A stretch of DNA of 64,000 bases, from assembly GCA_033675545.1 (NCBI GenBank), contig JAWDGP010000459.1:772501-836500 (forward strand), in the 5' to 3' direction. This stretch comes from Elysia crispata (Eukaryota; Mollusca; Gastropoda; Plakobranchidae). The first letter of the stretch is position 1, and every line of letters begins with the position of its first letter. The position numbers and the translations under genes were made by a program. The notes under the pieces are model-generated. The model was not told the origin of the DNA, made no database searches, and saw only the letters and a program-made list of their open reading frames with translations. Shown here piece by piece: positions 15,457 to 26,543 of the stretch.

Positions 15457-18400
15457 ATGACTATTTCGTTTCTAGGAGCTAGGCGAAAAATGAGGAACAT
15501 CTAACCGATCTTTTCTAGAACACCTAGGAACGTCAAAGTTGGCACAAGGTTGTAAACTACCCTAAAGATTGGAGTGGTAATATTATTTTTCACCAAAATA
15601 GTACTTTTTCAAAAAATTAAAGGCAAAAATATGTTTACTATTTTCCTAAGAGAAAAAGGCTAATGTGCGAACTATTTCCTGTAAGCACAGATGGGCAGAG
15701 ATGGCGGGAATGAAACTCAAAGTACGCATACAATATAGACGGCGGCAGGTCTAAAACCGTCTGGAATAGATCTAGATCTAGATATGCATGATATAGTGTA
15801 AGATCTAAATAAATAATCTAGAAAGGTTGCTTCGACATAGATTCTAGATCTAGGGCCTTGATATTTACAGCAGCTGGACTCAATCAAAAGGTTAAGATCT
15901 ACAAGTAGATAAATCTAGCTTCCACTTTTAAGCTTACAAACTTTTTTTAAACTCTCATTATAATGTAGCTTTAAATAACTGCGCGACTAAGAATGTTCGC
16001 AAGGCAGTACACTTTTATGCACTTATGAGAAGATTCAAAACTTTTAATGCGTTTAAACGGAGCTTAAAACATATTGGGAAAGTATAAAATAATATTTGTC
16101 GATTTTCTTTATTCCAAAATAGTTTAAGTCATTTATGTAAAATTTTGTGTTTAGAATAAAAATTATCGAGATATCTAGATTGTAGGTAATGATGGGTAGG
16201 TGGAGTCATATATCTGGATCATTTAAGTAACAGGATAGAAAGCAAGATCATTTTATAAGCCTATTTAATACGCACACGCATTTCAACCCCGTCAAATTGA
16301 CACCATTGCCCGGCTCGTAGAACGGGGTTTACAGCTTGTAATCATTTATTTAACTAATATCAACAACTTCTACCCCATTGTCCTGTCACCGTTGATTTTA
16401 TGTCCTCATCACCTTCTTTATTAAAATCAACGTCAAAAAGAATATTATTGGCGAAATGATGTTTTGGCAAACACCGCAGGTTATCCACGGTCTGCTTACA
16501 AGATCATCAAGGTTTTGATACTTGGTAGATTTCATTTTTCCCTCGTTTCGGTGAGCACAAGCAGTTAACATCAGCAGTCAAGTAAGATTATCATGGGAAC
16601 AAACTTCTCACCTATATCAGTGGAGCATGTTGCTGTATTCTTCTTAACACACTGACACTGCCTGGTACAGCCAGGTCCCGCCGTGCCAGCACTACACGCT
16701 GGAAACATAAAGCAAACGTCAACCAATGAGGCTGACATTCGTGGGCATGTGTAACCAATATGATCATCATTAGATGATTATGATTTCTTCTTGGATGATA
16801 TTTTCGCCTTAAATTGTGTTAAAGTGTTAAAGCAGCTTCAGTCTTATTGGTATTGGGATTTTATATTATATAAGCGATGATATCATGTCGACAAGCTTAT
16901 ATTAGATTGCCTAGAGGGATTTTTTACATCAATATATACTAAAAAGGTAGAGATCAGCTGTGCCTATCTTTGTCTCTCTCTTTCTCACTGCCACTCTATC
17001 TGTCTGTCTGTCTCTCGCTCGTTCTCTCTTTTTCTCTCTTTCTTTCACTTTCTCACCACTATCGTCTTGCTTTTACAAGATCTATAAGTGGGTATATATA
17101 TGGATAGTGTAAAAAATACAATGAGTATAAGATTTACTTACGGTAGCACGTCCCATTTCTGGTCTTTTGGATGTATCCGCTTTGACATACGCATATGTAT
17201 GAGCCAAATACGTTCTTGCAGTATTGGAACTTGTTTGGACACAAACTGGATCATTTGTAAAAGTACAGAGAGAATACAGCTTCGTAAAACGTTACAGAGT
17301 CATAATTTTTATTACTTTCGTGCAAATGCTGACCCCATCGAACAGTGATAGGTTAAACTTTGTCACACCAAAAAATTATTATTTGACTAGGAAGATGATT
17401 AAAGTTTTGAATTTCAAAAATATGAAATTTTCTATTTTAAAAAGCCACCAGGTAAAACAGGAAAATTTGAATTCAATAACCTTTGCAGTCTTGATCTAAA
17501 TCGGTAAGTTTCGACATTTCAAAATTCGTTCTTCATTATTTTAAAGCTTGAACACTCTTAAATAAGAATTAACTGAAAACAATACTTATAATCTAGGTGC
17601 TCTTAGAGAGTTAAACATATATTTTAGACTTAGAATAAGCTCTGGAGATGGATGTAAAACGTATGAAATTAAAAAAAAGGTTCTCTTACAATAGTATCAA
17701 AACATAGAACCTTTCTAAGCTGATATGATGAAAGTTGATCTATGTGTTTCCTAAAGGACAGTATTTTTTCAAAATTTGATAGGATCCATGCGCTCTGAGT
17801 TTATGCGGGACCAACCGTTCACTTTCAAACGCCGTGCATTCATCGACGTCACGTGCACACTGGAAGCCAGTATAGCCCGAGTTACAGCGACACTTTCCAG
17901 TGACAGGGTGGCAAGAAGCGCCACCTCTAGTGTGGCAATGGCATGTTTTCAAACATCCGGCGCCATACCGCATGTGTGGACATGTCTGCTGTGTGGAAGC
18001 TGTGCAGGAGGAGGGCAAGTCTGCGTGAGACTGGTTGATAATTGTGCTAAAGCCTGTTCTACATTATGTGAGTTAAAAGCAACAAACAGCAGACCTTAGA
18101 ATTTGGATGTGGCTTTATCATTATATCACAAAAACGTAGTTAGAAGCATAACATCGATTTGGTTGAGTTTCATCTGTGGAACATATGAAAATGACAATCT
18201 CGTTGACATGCAGACGGCGTGCCTTTTTTAATGTTATATATTCGTCTCGGTAGACAATCTCAAGATTATTTTGTCACGGAGCACACCCAACAAGGTGTTT
18301 TGATGAAGGTTATTATAAGATTAAGAAACCGCCAGGAATGAGAAAATATAAGAAAACCTACCCTGTCCCTGAACGAGGTCCAAGTTGAGAAGAACAAAAG

Positions 18401-21372
18401 CCAGAGTGAAGGACGTTCTGTTAAAAAGAAGTGATGGACATGGACGAATTTTACAAAGCCAAAATCATATGATATGGCAAATCTTAAATTTCTCTAGGAA
18501 AAACAAAATTTGTTGAACAGTCGATGAAATCAGTAAAAACAAACAGCTCCTAGAGGGTATCTCCTACAAAGAAATTCGTGGTATCCTTAAAACCATGGCT
18601 AGTCTTGCCGTCTGCAAAATTTAATATCCTCCTGTTCTTTCACATCCATCAGGTAGGGATTTTTGGAAGTTAGGCTTCTTTTGCAAACGTCTCGTAATGA
18701 ACATTTTCAATTCCGCCCAGTTCAAGGTTTTCATCTCTCGGTCTACTTTGGGTGATCAAAATAAACATTAAGGAATGGATAAATCTGTCGAGAATAACCG
18801 GTAAAAGGATGTGCTAGGGCATTGAATTGTATCCCTTGTTCTAATAACTCCCAATTATTGCCCTTTAAATATGCAACTGATTCGAATTTCAAATTCATCC
18901 TTTGTTTTGCACAGTACGTTTTACCCAATAAAAACTTTATTTAAGTTTGAACGATTCTACAAGTGTCCACTTGAAAGAAAACTCATGGTAATTATGACTT
19001 GACTACTTAACGATTTTTAGTTGTTGAAAATTGACCAAAGTAAGCTAAAAGAAAGGCATCATCTAAGTTCTATATTTTTCTTTCAATGTTATATATAAAA
19101 TGCCATTTAAGTTGATAACTTGATGTAACAGGAAGATCATAAAGAAGATATCGTTATCTTAATGGATGGTTTGAGCGAATAATCAAAAGAACATGAACCT
19201 GTCACAATTTTGCTTTTACAATGTAATAACGCGCCGACAGAACTATGGATGAGATGGCAGAAGACCTTCTTTTCAGATTCATGAGATATGAAGAAGTGGG
19301 AAGATAAAATTCTATTAATCCTTAGTCTCCAATTTTTAAAAAAAAATGATTTAGATGTCTAGATGTCTAGAAAGATTGTTATAGAAATAGTAAGACCTTT
19401 TGTTCACAAAGGTATCGTGGTCTTTTGATTAAGATCTGAATTCAGGCTCTGCGACAACTAGTCTATAGAGGGTGATAGGAGCAAAATAAATAGGAACCTT
19501 ACATCGCATGCTGTGCCAAATGCATTGTAACGTTGGTTTGGAAATTATTTAGCGTTTATCAGCACAGCCCATTAATAATTATAATCTATCAAGGTCTCTT
19601 TGCTTTCTTTTGGTTACCTTTTCATATTTGTGTCACAGTTTCTAAAGATGTAGATGTAGATCTAAATCTATCCATATAGTTTTGGGATAATTATCAACGC
19701 TCCTATCTTTGTAAACAGAAAAAAAACCCAAAAAGGGTTGCAAAGTAGCTCAAAGTAAGATTTAGACTGCTTTTTAAGTTTGTAGCAACATTAAAGCACT
19801 AGGGCTACAATCTGGATCTTTAGCCTTTTGATATAAACTTTTAATGCGTCCAAATATAATACTATATCTAGTAAGTTGTAGAAAGTAGAGGAGAAGAAAT
19901 GTTTTTTTGTTTAGAAGCCGCTCTTTTTGTCCTTTTTTGTGCGTCTCTTTCAACATTACTAAATTTTTTTTCGGATTTTCCAAAGGTTCTGCGATTGATT
20001 AAAAAAAGATAGTTTATTTAAGGTTTTAAAGTTACTAAGTGACTACCATGGTAAGCGTTTATCTAAGAATGGTGATTTTGAATTGAAGATTGAGTCTAGG
20101 TGTGCAATGTCATGGTTTGTCTAGATTCTGTTTCCTGCACACAGTATAAGAGTCGGAAAGAAAATTAGGGCAAGTTAGACAATTTTGAAATTCGTATTTC
20201 ATCATGAATTATAAAAGGTTAAAGCTGTAGGTAGAGCTCTAAATCGTTAAAAAGAGGCTTTGGGCTCTATATAAATCTTATTTATTATTGTTCTACGGAT
20301 CTGCCTCCTGTGTTTCTCACCAGTCTCATCATAATTATACATTTCACCTTTCCTCATGAAAACTATTTATTTGTTTCTGGAAAAAAATTGAATTAAACGA
20401 TTTACAAAGACCAGTTGGCGTCAAACTGTGAGTTAAGCAAATTATATGCGCAATATTTTCTTGTATAGATCTTAGGGGCGATGTTTGCTAGCTTGACCAC
20501 CTGCCTCTCCTGAATCACTGTTCAGATATATAATTATCACTTGAGCTTAATCGATCACTGATACGTGTTAGGTCTTACTCCTGAAAGCTTGTGGACGCAC
20601 CTGAGCTTGCCATGCCTCGGGCGTCACACCATGTTTAGGCAGCTTGCATGATCCGGTGGCATTATGATATTTTTTCCGTTTTTTTTTTTCCTTGCAAATT
20701 TATGACTTTGCAGCGCAGAGGTTAGTTCACCCATTTTTTTTTTTTTTTGGTTGTTTTATTTTATTTCTGTTGTTCATGAAACTCGCGTAATGGTCTTGCA
20801 TTTACATACTAATCCTGAGGTTTGTAAAGAGTTTATATGATGAGTTTAATCACACTGTTGAGGAACGAGTTTTGAGTTCTCAGTGGACGGGCCCTATCAG
20901 TACAAAGAACTTTTTTTTTTCAATTGCCCGGTTAAACTTTTTTGGTTCCTTACCAAATAAAACAAAAAAACGGAAAGCAAACAAAAACAACCTTTCACTG
21001 ACTTTTCCTAGTCAACAACAATTAGAACACAAAAACTTGACAGTCAACAACAATTAGAACACAAAAACTTGACAGTCAACAACAATTAGAACACAAAAAC
21101 AAAGAAACAACAGCAGCAATAACAGTAATAAGGACAATTAAATCAACAGCATGTGCCAGATTATTGCGTAAATGCAGTATTTATTTTGGGGTCCCTACCT
21201 CTATCAAAAATAGGTAGAGACAGGCGCTATACATTACAATAAAAGAATGGATAAAACTGAATAAATAGCGGTTGAAATCTAGTATATTAGATTTTGATCA
21301 AGTAAGTGGAAGAACATTTCTAACACATGTTTACCTCCAGGAATGCGTAGCTTTCGGCCATGTTGTTTTCAT
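4792..21372 (-). CDS. Secreted/cell-surface multi-EGF protein gene (minus strand, 8-9 exons, 3' end not found)
   Basis: Eight exons join in consistent phase to give 348 codons, with a ninth tentative. In order the protein has a signal peptide (basic start MKTTWPK, core TSFTLAFVLLNLDLVQG), a MEGF-type Cys-rich EGF module (GCLKTCHC to GYTGFQC), a calcium-binding EGF (DVDEC, then CKNVFGSYICVC), a second MEGF-type module (GCTRQCQC to GWEGLSC), a classical EGF (DDC to GKC), and a non-EGF part beginning VKVVMFIDRDEI. It is probably an extracellular adhesion or receptor protein. No transmembrane segment, kinase or other C-terminal domain is visible, so the end of the gene was not found. The introns hold large minisatellites. 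MEGF10-like and EGF-bearing receptor families are possibilities, but I do not assign an orthologue. Confidence 0.75.
5507..5600 (+). repeat. tRNA-like / SINE-head fragment
   Basis: An A-box-like GAGCTCAGTAGG and a B-box-like GCGGGTTCTATCAC are spaced roughly as in a tRNA (about 5531-5580). The arms do not pair well enough for a working tRNA, so a decayed tRNA-derived SINE is more likely. Confidence 0.3.
5781..6038 (-). CDS. EGF gene exon 8: 86-codon extracellular segment
   Basis: The acceptor TTTTTTAG lies at 6040-6039 and the donor GTATGT follows 5781. It begins MAKGTNDKFNF and contains KFNFYSIFLITMEQPKLVTL and ISNTYYCPKLSNWC. Phase 0 entry matches exon 7. The intron between them is about 7 kb and holds the minisatellites. 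The family is not recognised; an Ig-like fold is possible. Confidence 0.62.
8553..9239. repeat. Higher-order repeat within the 33-bp array (18 units, 594 bp)
   Basis: A distinctive three-unit variant block, marked by CATCAGGACG and then GATATCTAGTGC, occurs at 8553-8645 and again at 9147-9239. The offset is 594 bp, exactly 18 x 33. This shows duplication of a multi-unit block in addition to single-unit amplification. Confidence 0.85.
10908..11060. repeat. 50-bp tandem repeat, three copies
   Basis: A unit beginning GCTGTGAACCGT starts at 10916, 10966 and 11016. It sits inside the degenerate right flank of the 33-bp array. Confidence 0.9.
11796..12034. mobile_element. Possible MITE-like element with short terminal inverted repeats
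   Basis: TCAGTTTTTATTTGTTCTAT near 11801 recurs inverted at about 12009-12029 with one base of length difference, and a few further bases match inwards. The size (about 235 bp), AT-richness and lack of coding fit a MITE. No convincing target-site duplication is seen. Confidence 0.3.
12060..12440. repeat. 72-bp tandem repeat, about 5 copies
   Basis: The unit contains ATCGCTTTAGGAAAATTCG and GGATTAGTTACACACATTAT and repeats every 72 bp with few differences. It lies in the same intron as the 33-bp array. Open frames here (CVTNPILIYCKTNFPKAI) are repeat translation. Confidence 0.93.
13045..13178 (-). CDS. EGF gene exon 7: non-EGF extracellular segment
   Basis: The acceptor follows a T-rich tract ending CAG and the donor is GTACAT. 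It encodes VKVVMFIDRDEIPLLGKKV followed by RLYVLYSLPPEY. The entry phase matches exon 6 and it ends at a codon boundary. The alternating hydrophobic pattern suggests a beta-sandwich (Ig- or FN3-like), but I do not recognise the family. Confidence 0.65.
13510..13683 (-). CDS. Possible extra exon of the EGF gene
   Basis: An open stretch of 57 codons (GITLATELIILSSRNKY, LLSMLWEDAGDRL) lies between exons 6 and 7. Its candidate acceptor (ATAAAG) and donor (GTACGT) give phase 1 at both ends, which would insert without breaking the model. The acceptor lacks a pyrimidine tract, so this may be a chance open frame or an alternative exon. Confidence 0.22.
14624..14785 (-). CDS. EGF gene exon 6: end of MEGF-type module plus a classical EGF
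   Basis: The acceptor is CTTCAG and the donor GTAAGA. It encodes TCVCKPGWEGLSCE, which closes the module begun in exon 5, then a six-cysteine EGF (VDDCAGNPCQ, GHVCLCPDG, VKGKCK). It is phase 1 at both ends. Confidence 0.85.
15363..15456. repeat. (CAT)n microsatellite
   Basis: A long ATC/CAT triplet tract. More diffuse CAT-rich sequence extends from about 14820 through 15400. Confidence 0.95.
16612..16698 (-). CDS. EGF gene exon 5: start of second MEGF-type EGF module
   Basis: The acceptor is TTTCCAG and the donor GTGAGA. It encodes CSAGTAGPGCTRQCQC and KKNTATCSTDI. Phase 1 at both ends is typical of shuffled EGF exons and matches both neighbours. Confidence 0.82.
   Translation of the reverse strand, partial: RVVLARRDLAVPGSVSVLRRIQQHAPLI
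16970..17060. repeat. CT-rich low-complexity tract
   Basis: Imperfect TCTC/TGTC repeat inside an intron of the EGF gene, downstream of exon 4 on the minus strand. Confidence 0.85.
17142..17245 (-). CDS. EGF gene exon 4: second part of the calcium-binding EGF
   Basis: It lies between an acceptor ending CCAG and a perfect GTAAGT donor. It encodes LCPNKFQYCKN then VFGSYICVCQSGY and GTCY, the standard C-x-N-x-x-G-S-Y-x-C-x-C half of a calcium-binding EGF. Joined to DVDEC from the previous exon, it completes six cysteines with the calcium-site residues present. Confidence 0.85.
17816..18020 (-). CDS. EGF gene exon 3: MEGF-type EGF and first part of a calcium-binding EGF
   Basis: The acceptor is at 18022-18021. 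It encodes LPSSCTASTQQTCP, then the EGF spacing GAGCLKTCHC, GKCRCNSGYTGFQC, then DVDEC, the first cysteine of a calcium-binding EGF. I placed the donor at GTTGGT (exon end 17816) because only that phase joins the next exon and gives a six-cysteine module. The EGF identity is firm; the exact donor is inferred. Confidence 0.75.
18362..18417 (-). CDS. EGF gene exon 2: signal-peptide hydrophobic core
   Basis: This 56-nt exon follows a pyrimidine-rich acceptor ending AACAG and precedes a GTAGGT donor. It encodes TSFTLAFVLLNLDLVQGQ, a signal-peptide core. It starts with one base completing the preceding codon and leaves one base at its end. Confidence 0.7.
18422..21007. other. First intron of the EGF gene; nothing else recognised
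   Basis: AT-rich sequence without recognisable coding or repeat structure apart from homopolymers near 20680-20760. Confidence 0.5.
21008..21105. repeat. 32-bp tandem repeat, about three copies
   Basis: A unit containing GTCAACAACAATTAGAACAC starts at 21011, 21043 and 21075. It lies in intron 1 of the EGF gene, about 230 bp beyond the exon-1 donor. Confidence 0.9.
21335..21372 (-). CDS. EGF gene exon 1: start codon and signal-peptide n-region
   Basis: ATG at 21372-21370 opens MKTTWPKATHSW and leaves two bases (AG) before a GTAAAC donor. That phase matches the next exon, which begins with one base completing an Arg codon, giving one continuous signal peptide across both. The start was chosen because it supplies the basic n-region and the correct phase; a nearby ATG in another frame (MAESYAFLE) would not join in phase. 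Confidence 0.6.
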
Positions 21373-21507
21373 GCTGGACGCGTTTCAATATTTCCTTTAC
21401 GCAAACCTCAGACATGCCTCAGGCGGGTGGAGCTGGAGATGATGCAAATGTTAACGTTCCTTTAGTCGCTTTCAGCACGCTTTACTAGGATCAGTCTGTG
21501 TAATTAG

Positions 21508-21623
21508 GAGAAGAGAGAGAGGTAGACAGAGAGGAAGTGAAATGCGTAAGAGATACAGAGAGAATTAAAGAAATGAGCGAGATAGAAAGTGATGAGAGAG
21601 AGTGAGAAAGAGAGAGGCAGAGG

Positions 21624-21699
<76 letters not shown>

Positions 21700-21743
21700 C
21701 AAAGGCGAAGAGAGAGAGAGAGAGAGAGAAAGAGAGGCAAAGG

Positions 21744-21779
<36 letters not shown>

Positions 21780-21857
21780 CAAAGGCGAAGAGAGAGAGAG
21801 AGAGAGAGAGAGAGGCAAAGGCGAAAAGAGAGAGAGAGAGAGAGAGAGAGGCAAAGG

Positions 21858-21895
<38 letters not shown>

Positions 21896-22505
21896 CAAAG
21901 GCGAAGAGAGAGAGTGAAGAGAAGAGAAGAGAGAGATAGATAGGTAGATAGATAGATAGAGAGAGAAAGAGATAGAGACAGAGAGGGAGAAAGAGAGGAA
22001 AGAGATAGACAAAGCGAAGGAGACAAAAAGAGCGAGAGGCAGAGAATGGCAGAAAATAATGACAGGGAAGGGAAGTAGAAAGAGAAAAGGAGAGAATGGA
22101 GTGGGATAGACAGATACGGAGAGTTAGGGGATAATGGAAAAAAAAGGAAAAAGGTGAAATAGGAAAAAAAGGAAGAGAGATAGAAAGAAAAGGAGAGAGG
22201 GGAGATAAACAAAGAAAAATTGAGATTAATAGAAGTAGATGAAGAGAGGGGAGAGATAGGTAAGAGGAGAAAAGAAAATGATAGATAGATAGATAGATAG
22301 ATAAAAGATAGGAGATGGGAGATAGGGAGGAATCGAGGGTGAGTGGGATACGCAGGGAGAAAGAAAAAGGAGGCGAGAAAGATTAGATTAAGAATAAAGA
22401 ATAAAGACAGGTAGATAGAGAGAGAGGAGAGTGAGATTTAGGGGAGATTACGCGCAAGAGAGAGGGAGACGGAGAGGCAGAGAGAAAGAGAGAGAGAGAG
22501 AGAAT
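21508..22505. repeat. Polypurine (GA-rich) tract, about 1 kb
   Basis: Almost pure purine on the plus strand. (GA)n blocks of varying length at 21590-21920 are punctuated by a recurring GGCAAAGGCGAAGAG motif, with more degenerate GA-rich sequence to 22505. It lies about 140 bp upstream of the start codon of the EGF gene, so promoter sequence would abut it. Confidence 0.93.
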
Positions 22506-23681
22506 GATGTTCGACTAAGGTTACTCCAAGGTCAATTGATATATGATCTAGTAGTTTGTCAATCTGCGAAAGTGTCTCATTAAGTGCTAGGCATATCTCT
22601 CGAAATCTTCTTTTAGTTATTATGCTGTATACATTTTGGTAAAGGAGAAACATACTAGTTTTGAAAAGTAAAGAAAAATAACAATTTTAGAATAAGATTT
22701 TGCGAACAGACTTACAGAGAAGGTTCTCAAAATTGATCTGAAAATGTGAGTATACATGCAAATGAAGCTACACTTTTTCATACTTGAATGTTAATTTTAC
22801 TGTTTTGTAATGATTTTTAAAACGTTGTGGATAGCTTGGAAAAAGAAAGAATTGTTTAAAGCAAGGCATCATGCATATACAGTCGGTGTCCATTTGTTAA
22901 TTGAATGAGTATTTTTATAAAAAATAAAAAGGTGAAAAAAGTAGTGGCTGAATCTATGATAAAAGCACTCATAATTCTAGACTAAAGATTTCTATTGTAA
23001 CATGTAGCGGAATATAATAACCTCGGTCATGCGGACGACATTTTCATCTCGCTCCAAAAGCAACCGTCAAGGGTAGAGCTTCTTTCTTTTTTAATTTTTT
23101 TTTTTATAATGCTGTTGCATTTATTTTAATTTACTTGTGTAAATTAAGTTTTCAACTTTGATCCAATGGTACACATACAAAATCTCTTGTAATCGAACGT
23201 AGAAGCCTCTATTGCTATGAATCACATTAAGTCGTTACTTTGATTAGCATTTATTTCATTTTTATTTAAACAATAAACCCGACTAAAATCAAAAGTATGA
23301 TTGAGATCGTTAGATAACTGCCTGCAAGTGATAGTATTTTACATATTTTACTGAAAAAATAGCTCCTCTTTATAAATTTAATATGATTGCTCTATATGCC
23401 TCAGCTTATGTAGGGAGAAACTGATCACAAAATAATCCATTCTCTTCTATGCCAACTCCAAACAATATTATATACTCCTTGTCTTCGTGATACAAAACGT
23501 TTCCTCTTTATTCTCACTCTTTCCATTTACATGCCAGTAAGCCTCTCAAGGTTCAAGTCTAGCGTTATATAGGTCTAAGTGCATTGTCTTTTTTCTCTTC
23601 TTTTCCTTGGTCTGTTTATCTTCCTACTTTCTTCTCTCTAAATTATACATTTATCTCCTCTAAGCCATAACTTTACACACG

Positions 23682-23745
<64 letters not shown>

Positions 23746-23806
23746 GTCTCTCTCTGTCTCTGTCTCTGTCTCTTTTTCTCTCTCTCTCTATCCATCTAAC
23801 TATCTA

Positions 23807-23897
<91 letters not shown>

Positions 23898-24520
23898 CAA
23901 TCTGCTTAAGAAACTAGCACTTCCTTTTTTTCAGCTTTTTTTCATTGATTGCCTGTCCATGAAGGGATTTAAAAATGTTTTGAACTACATCTAACTGCCA
24001 GTTTCCAACCTAGAAAAGCATATGACGTATAAATAAGAAATATTTTTTTTCTCTACAGGTGTCATCTTAGGAAGATTCTGTAAAACAAGAAAAACGCACA
24101 TATTAAGAAAAAACATACCATAAATATAAATAACGCCTTAAGGTTTAAAATGAACCAAAGTAGGAGCAAGTATACTAAAACTGATTAACTTTTACTGTAA
24201 AACAATCCTCCAGGAACAAAGAAGCAGAGAGTTTAATTGAAGAGAATCTCCACAGATTTCATAAGGATAAAACCATTCGGAATAGTTTATCACTTGATTT
24301 CGTAAAGTGTAAATATGTGCAAGCTGAAACTATAAGTCCTGCTCCAGTAAGAGGGGTTAACGATTATATTTCGGAGTCGCGCAACTAACCAAACTCAAGT
24401 AACTTTGTCACATATTACGTACAAGAAGCAGCAAGAACCTCTTTCGCTTGCTTCTGACCCTATTTCATTTTGACTATTATCTCAAGCACGAACGATACAT
24501 TGATAATAGTGCAATTTTTT
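22506..24520. other. Intergenic; (CT)n tract only
   Basis: No gene recognised. A (CT)n microsatellite occupies about 23683-23893. Confidence 0.6.
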
Positions 24521-24832
24521 TACAGTTGATTTGCTTCACTCAAAGAATTTAAAACTTCTCATTAAAGAATTTTTAAAACTAGAAGAGGATACAATATGGA
24601 TTCGATACAACATAATTTGCAAAATGAAAAACATAATTTTTACCAGCATCATTGCAGCAGCAACAGCTGTGATGACAACCTCATCATCGTTAAACACCGC
24701 TACAAACAGCAGCAACTCGACAAACGTTGCCGCTGCTGTGCTCTTCACTTACTGGCTCAACAGCATCATTTTGGAGAGATAGAGGTATCTGGAAGGGGCA
24801 GACATCGACGCCTACAATCAGTGCCCATAGTG

Positions 24833-24994
24833 ATGAGTCTGCTGCTGAGTCCTCTGCTTCTGGCTATTTCTCTCCCAGGAGCGTCGGACAGCGGCAGGCT
24901 AATAGAGCCCACGATGAGATCTTCGTTATGGCGGTTTGATTCCGAAGCTCCCATTAATTACAACGAACAGGAATTGAACTGTGGAGGCATACAG
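24833..24994 (+). CDS. LPMO-like gene exon 1: signal peptide and N-terminus
   Basis: 54 codons from ATG to a GTACGA donor at a codon boundary. The expected mature N-terminus (family AHGRL) reads SDSGRL, lacking His. The frame is open upstream, but this Met gives a normal signal peptide. Confidence 0.8.
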
Positions 24995-25193
24995 GTACGA
25001 CGCAAAATCATACTGAGATGAAGAACGGGGCAAAGAGTCAGAGATTGAAAGAGAGGAGGATATTGGAAAAGAAGGGACAGGGTTTAAAGAAAATGCTGAC
25101 GCAGAAAGAAGCAGAGAAAAAGACGAGTAAGATGCAGAGAGAAGTTAAGAGAAAGGCAGGCGAGTAAGATACATAGAGACAGAAAGAGAGAAT

Positions 25194-25256
<63 letters not shown>

Positions 25257-26501
25257 GACATACAGACAGAGAGAGACAGACAACAGAAGTATGAGATGTA
25301 AAAACTTGAGATTGTGAAAGAGATGAATAAGTAAGGAAACCAAAGTAAATTGTGTTACTCCACGAGCATTTAGTTGAGACTTAAAAAGTTGTAAAACTTG
25401 AGTGCCAGTTAGTTATCAGTTTTAAAAGGATTTTGAGCCAGCTTTGAAGTTTTGTTAAATTTAAATATCTGTATGTGAAATATCAAGGCCAGACATTTCA
25501 GCTTTATGACTAAAAGAGGGAACAATTACGAGAAAAGCTAAACTCTGTTGCTCGCCTTAAGAAGGATTATCAGTTTAAAGAATTTACCATTTAGAACAAA
25601 GTAAGATTAAATTTTAGTGTTTCAGCGTAAGGTCGAAACCAAGCCTGTGAATTTAAATCATTGTAGACTACCACTTAGCAACATACCTTCGCCATAAATA
25701 GAATAATTATGAGTAGTCTTTTCATTCTTCTCGAATATTTTTTTAGATAGTATATGACCTTATCTCATGTCATCGACCCATCTGCAGTTTTCTTCTTCAT
25801 TTTAGGATCCGATTACATAATCATAACTATAAAAAAAGGTTTATTTTTATGTGCTCCACCCTCAGATTCAATACGGTATAAACGCTGGCCTTTGTGGCGT
25901 CTGCGGTGACCCTTACTCTGGGCCGCGAGATAACGAAGATGGCGGTCTGTACGCTTCCGGTGCCATCGTCAGGAGATACAGAAGTGGAAGTCGGGTTACT
26001 ATGGTAGCAGACGTCATAGTGCCAAAGGGAGGCTTCTTCGGGGTGAAGCTGTGCCTAAGAGACCACCTGAATACACTTGTTACCCAAGCGTGTTTGGACT
26101 CTTTCACTTTAAAGGTAAACTACATTCTGGTGTTCATATTTTTGTTCCAGGGGTTTGATACTTGGCTGTTCACTACTTCATCTTTTAATTCGTTTTATTC
26201 GTAAGCAAAATTATATTTTCTATAAACTAATTTGCTTTTTCACGAGGAAAAGAAACTTTTAGAGATATTTGTATGAAGCAGCTCCTAGAGCTACCACTCC
26301 TACAAAGACTACGGTATGTGTTACAATGTCTCTACAAGTCCTGGTATAAAAAAATAACAAGGTTGAGGGTCCTGGTGTTGTCCTGATTGTTACACGTTTC
26401 ATTTTCTGGATATTTCATAAAATTTATACAAATTATGGAGTTTGAATAGTGCTTAAACTTGGACTTATTATCAGGTAAACAAATATCACTTTTATTTGCA
26501 A

Positions 26502-26543
<42 letters not shown>

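Noticed and set aside
21491-22212. Several 110-215-residue frames of SLSLS or ERERE repeats
   Set aside because: Translation of the polypurine tract; the same applies to (CT)n/(GA)n frames near 2.7, 23.7, 31.4, 32.2, 44.3, 49.4, 52.5, 59.1 and 62.2 kb.
24536-24832. Coding upstream of the LPMO-like start (frame through QHHCSSNSCDDN)
   Set aside because: CAG/CAT-rich sequence; the signal peptide begins at 24833, so this is more likely 5' UTR or flank.
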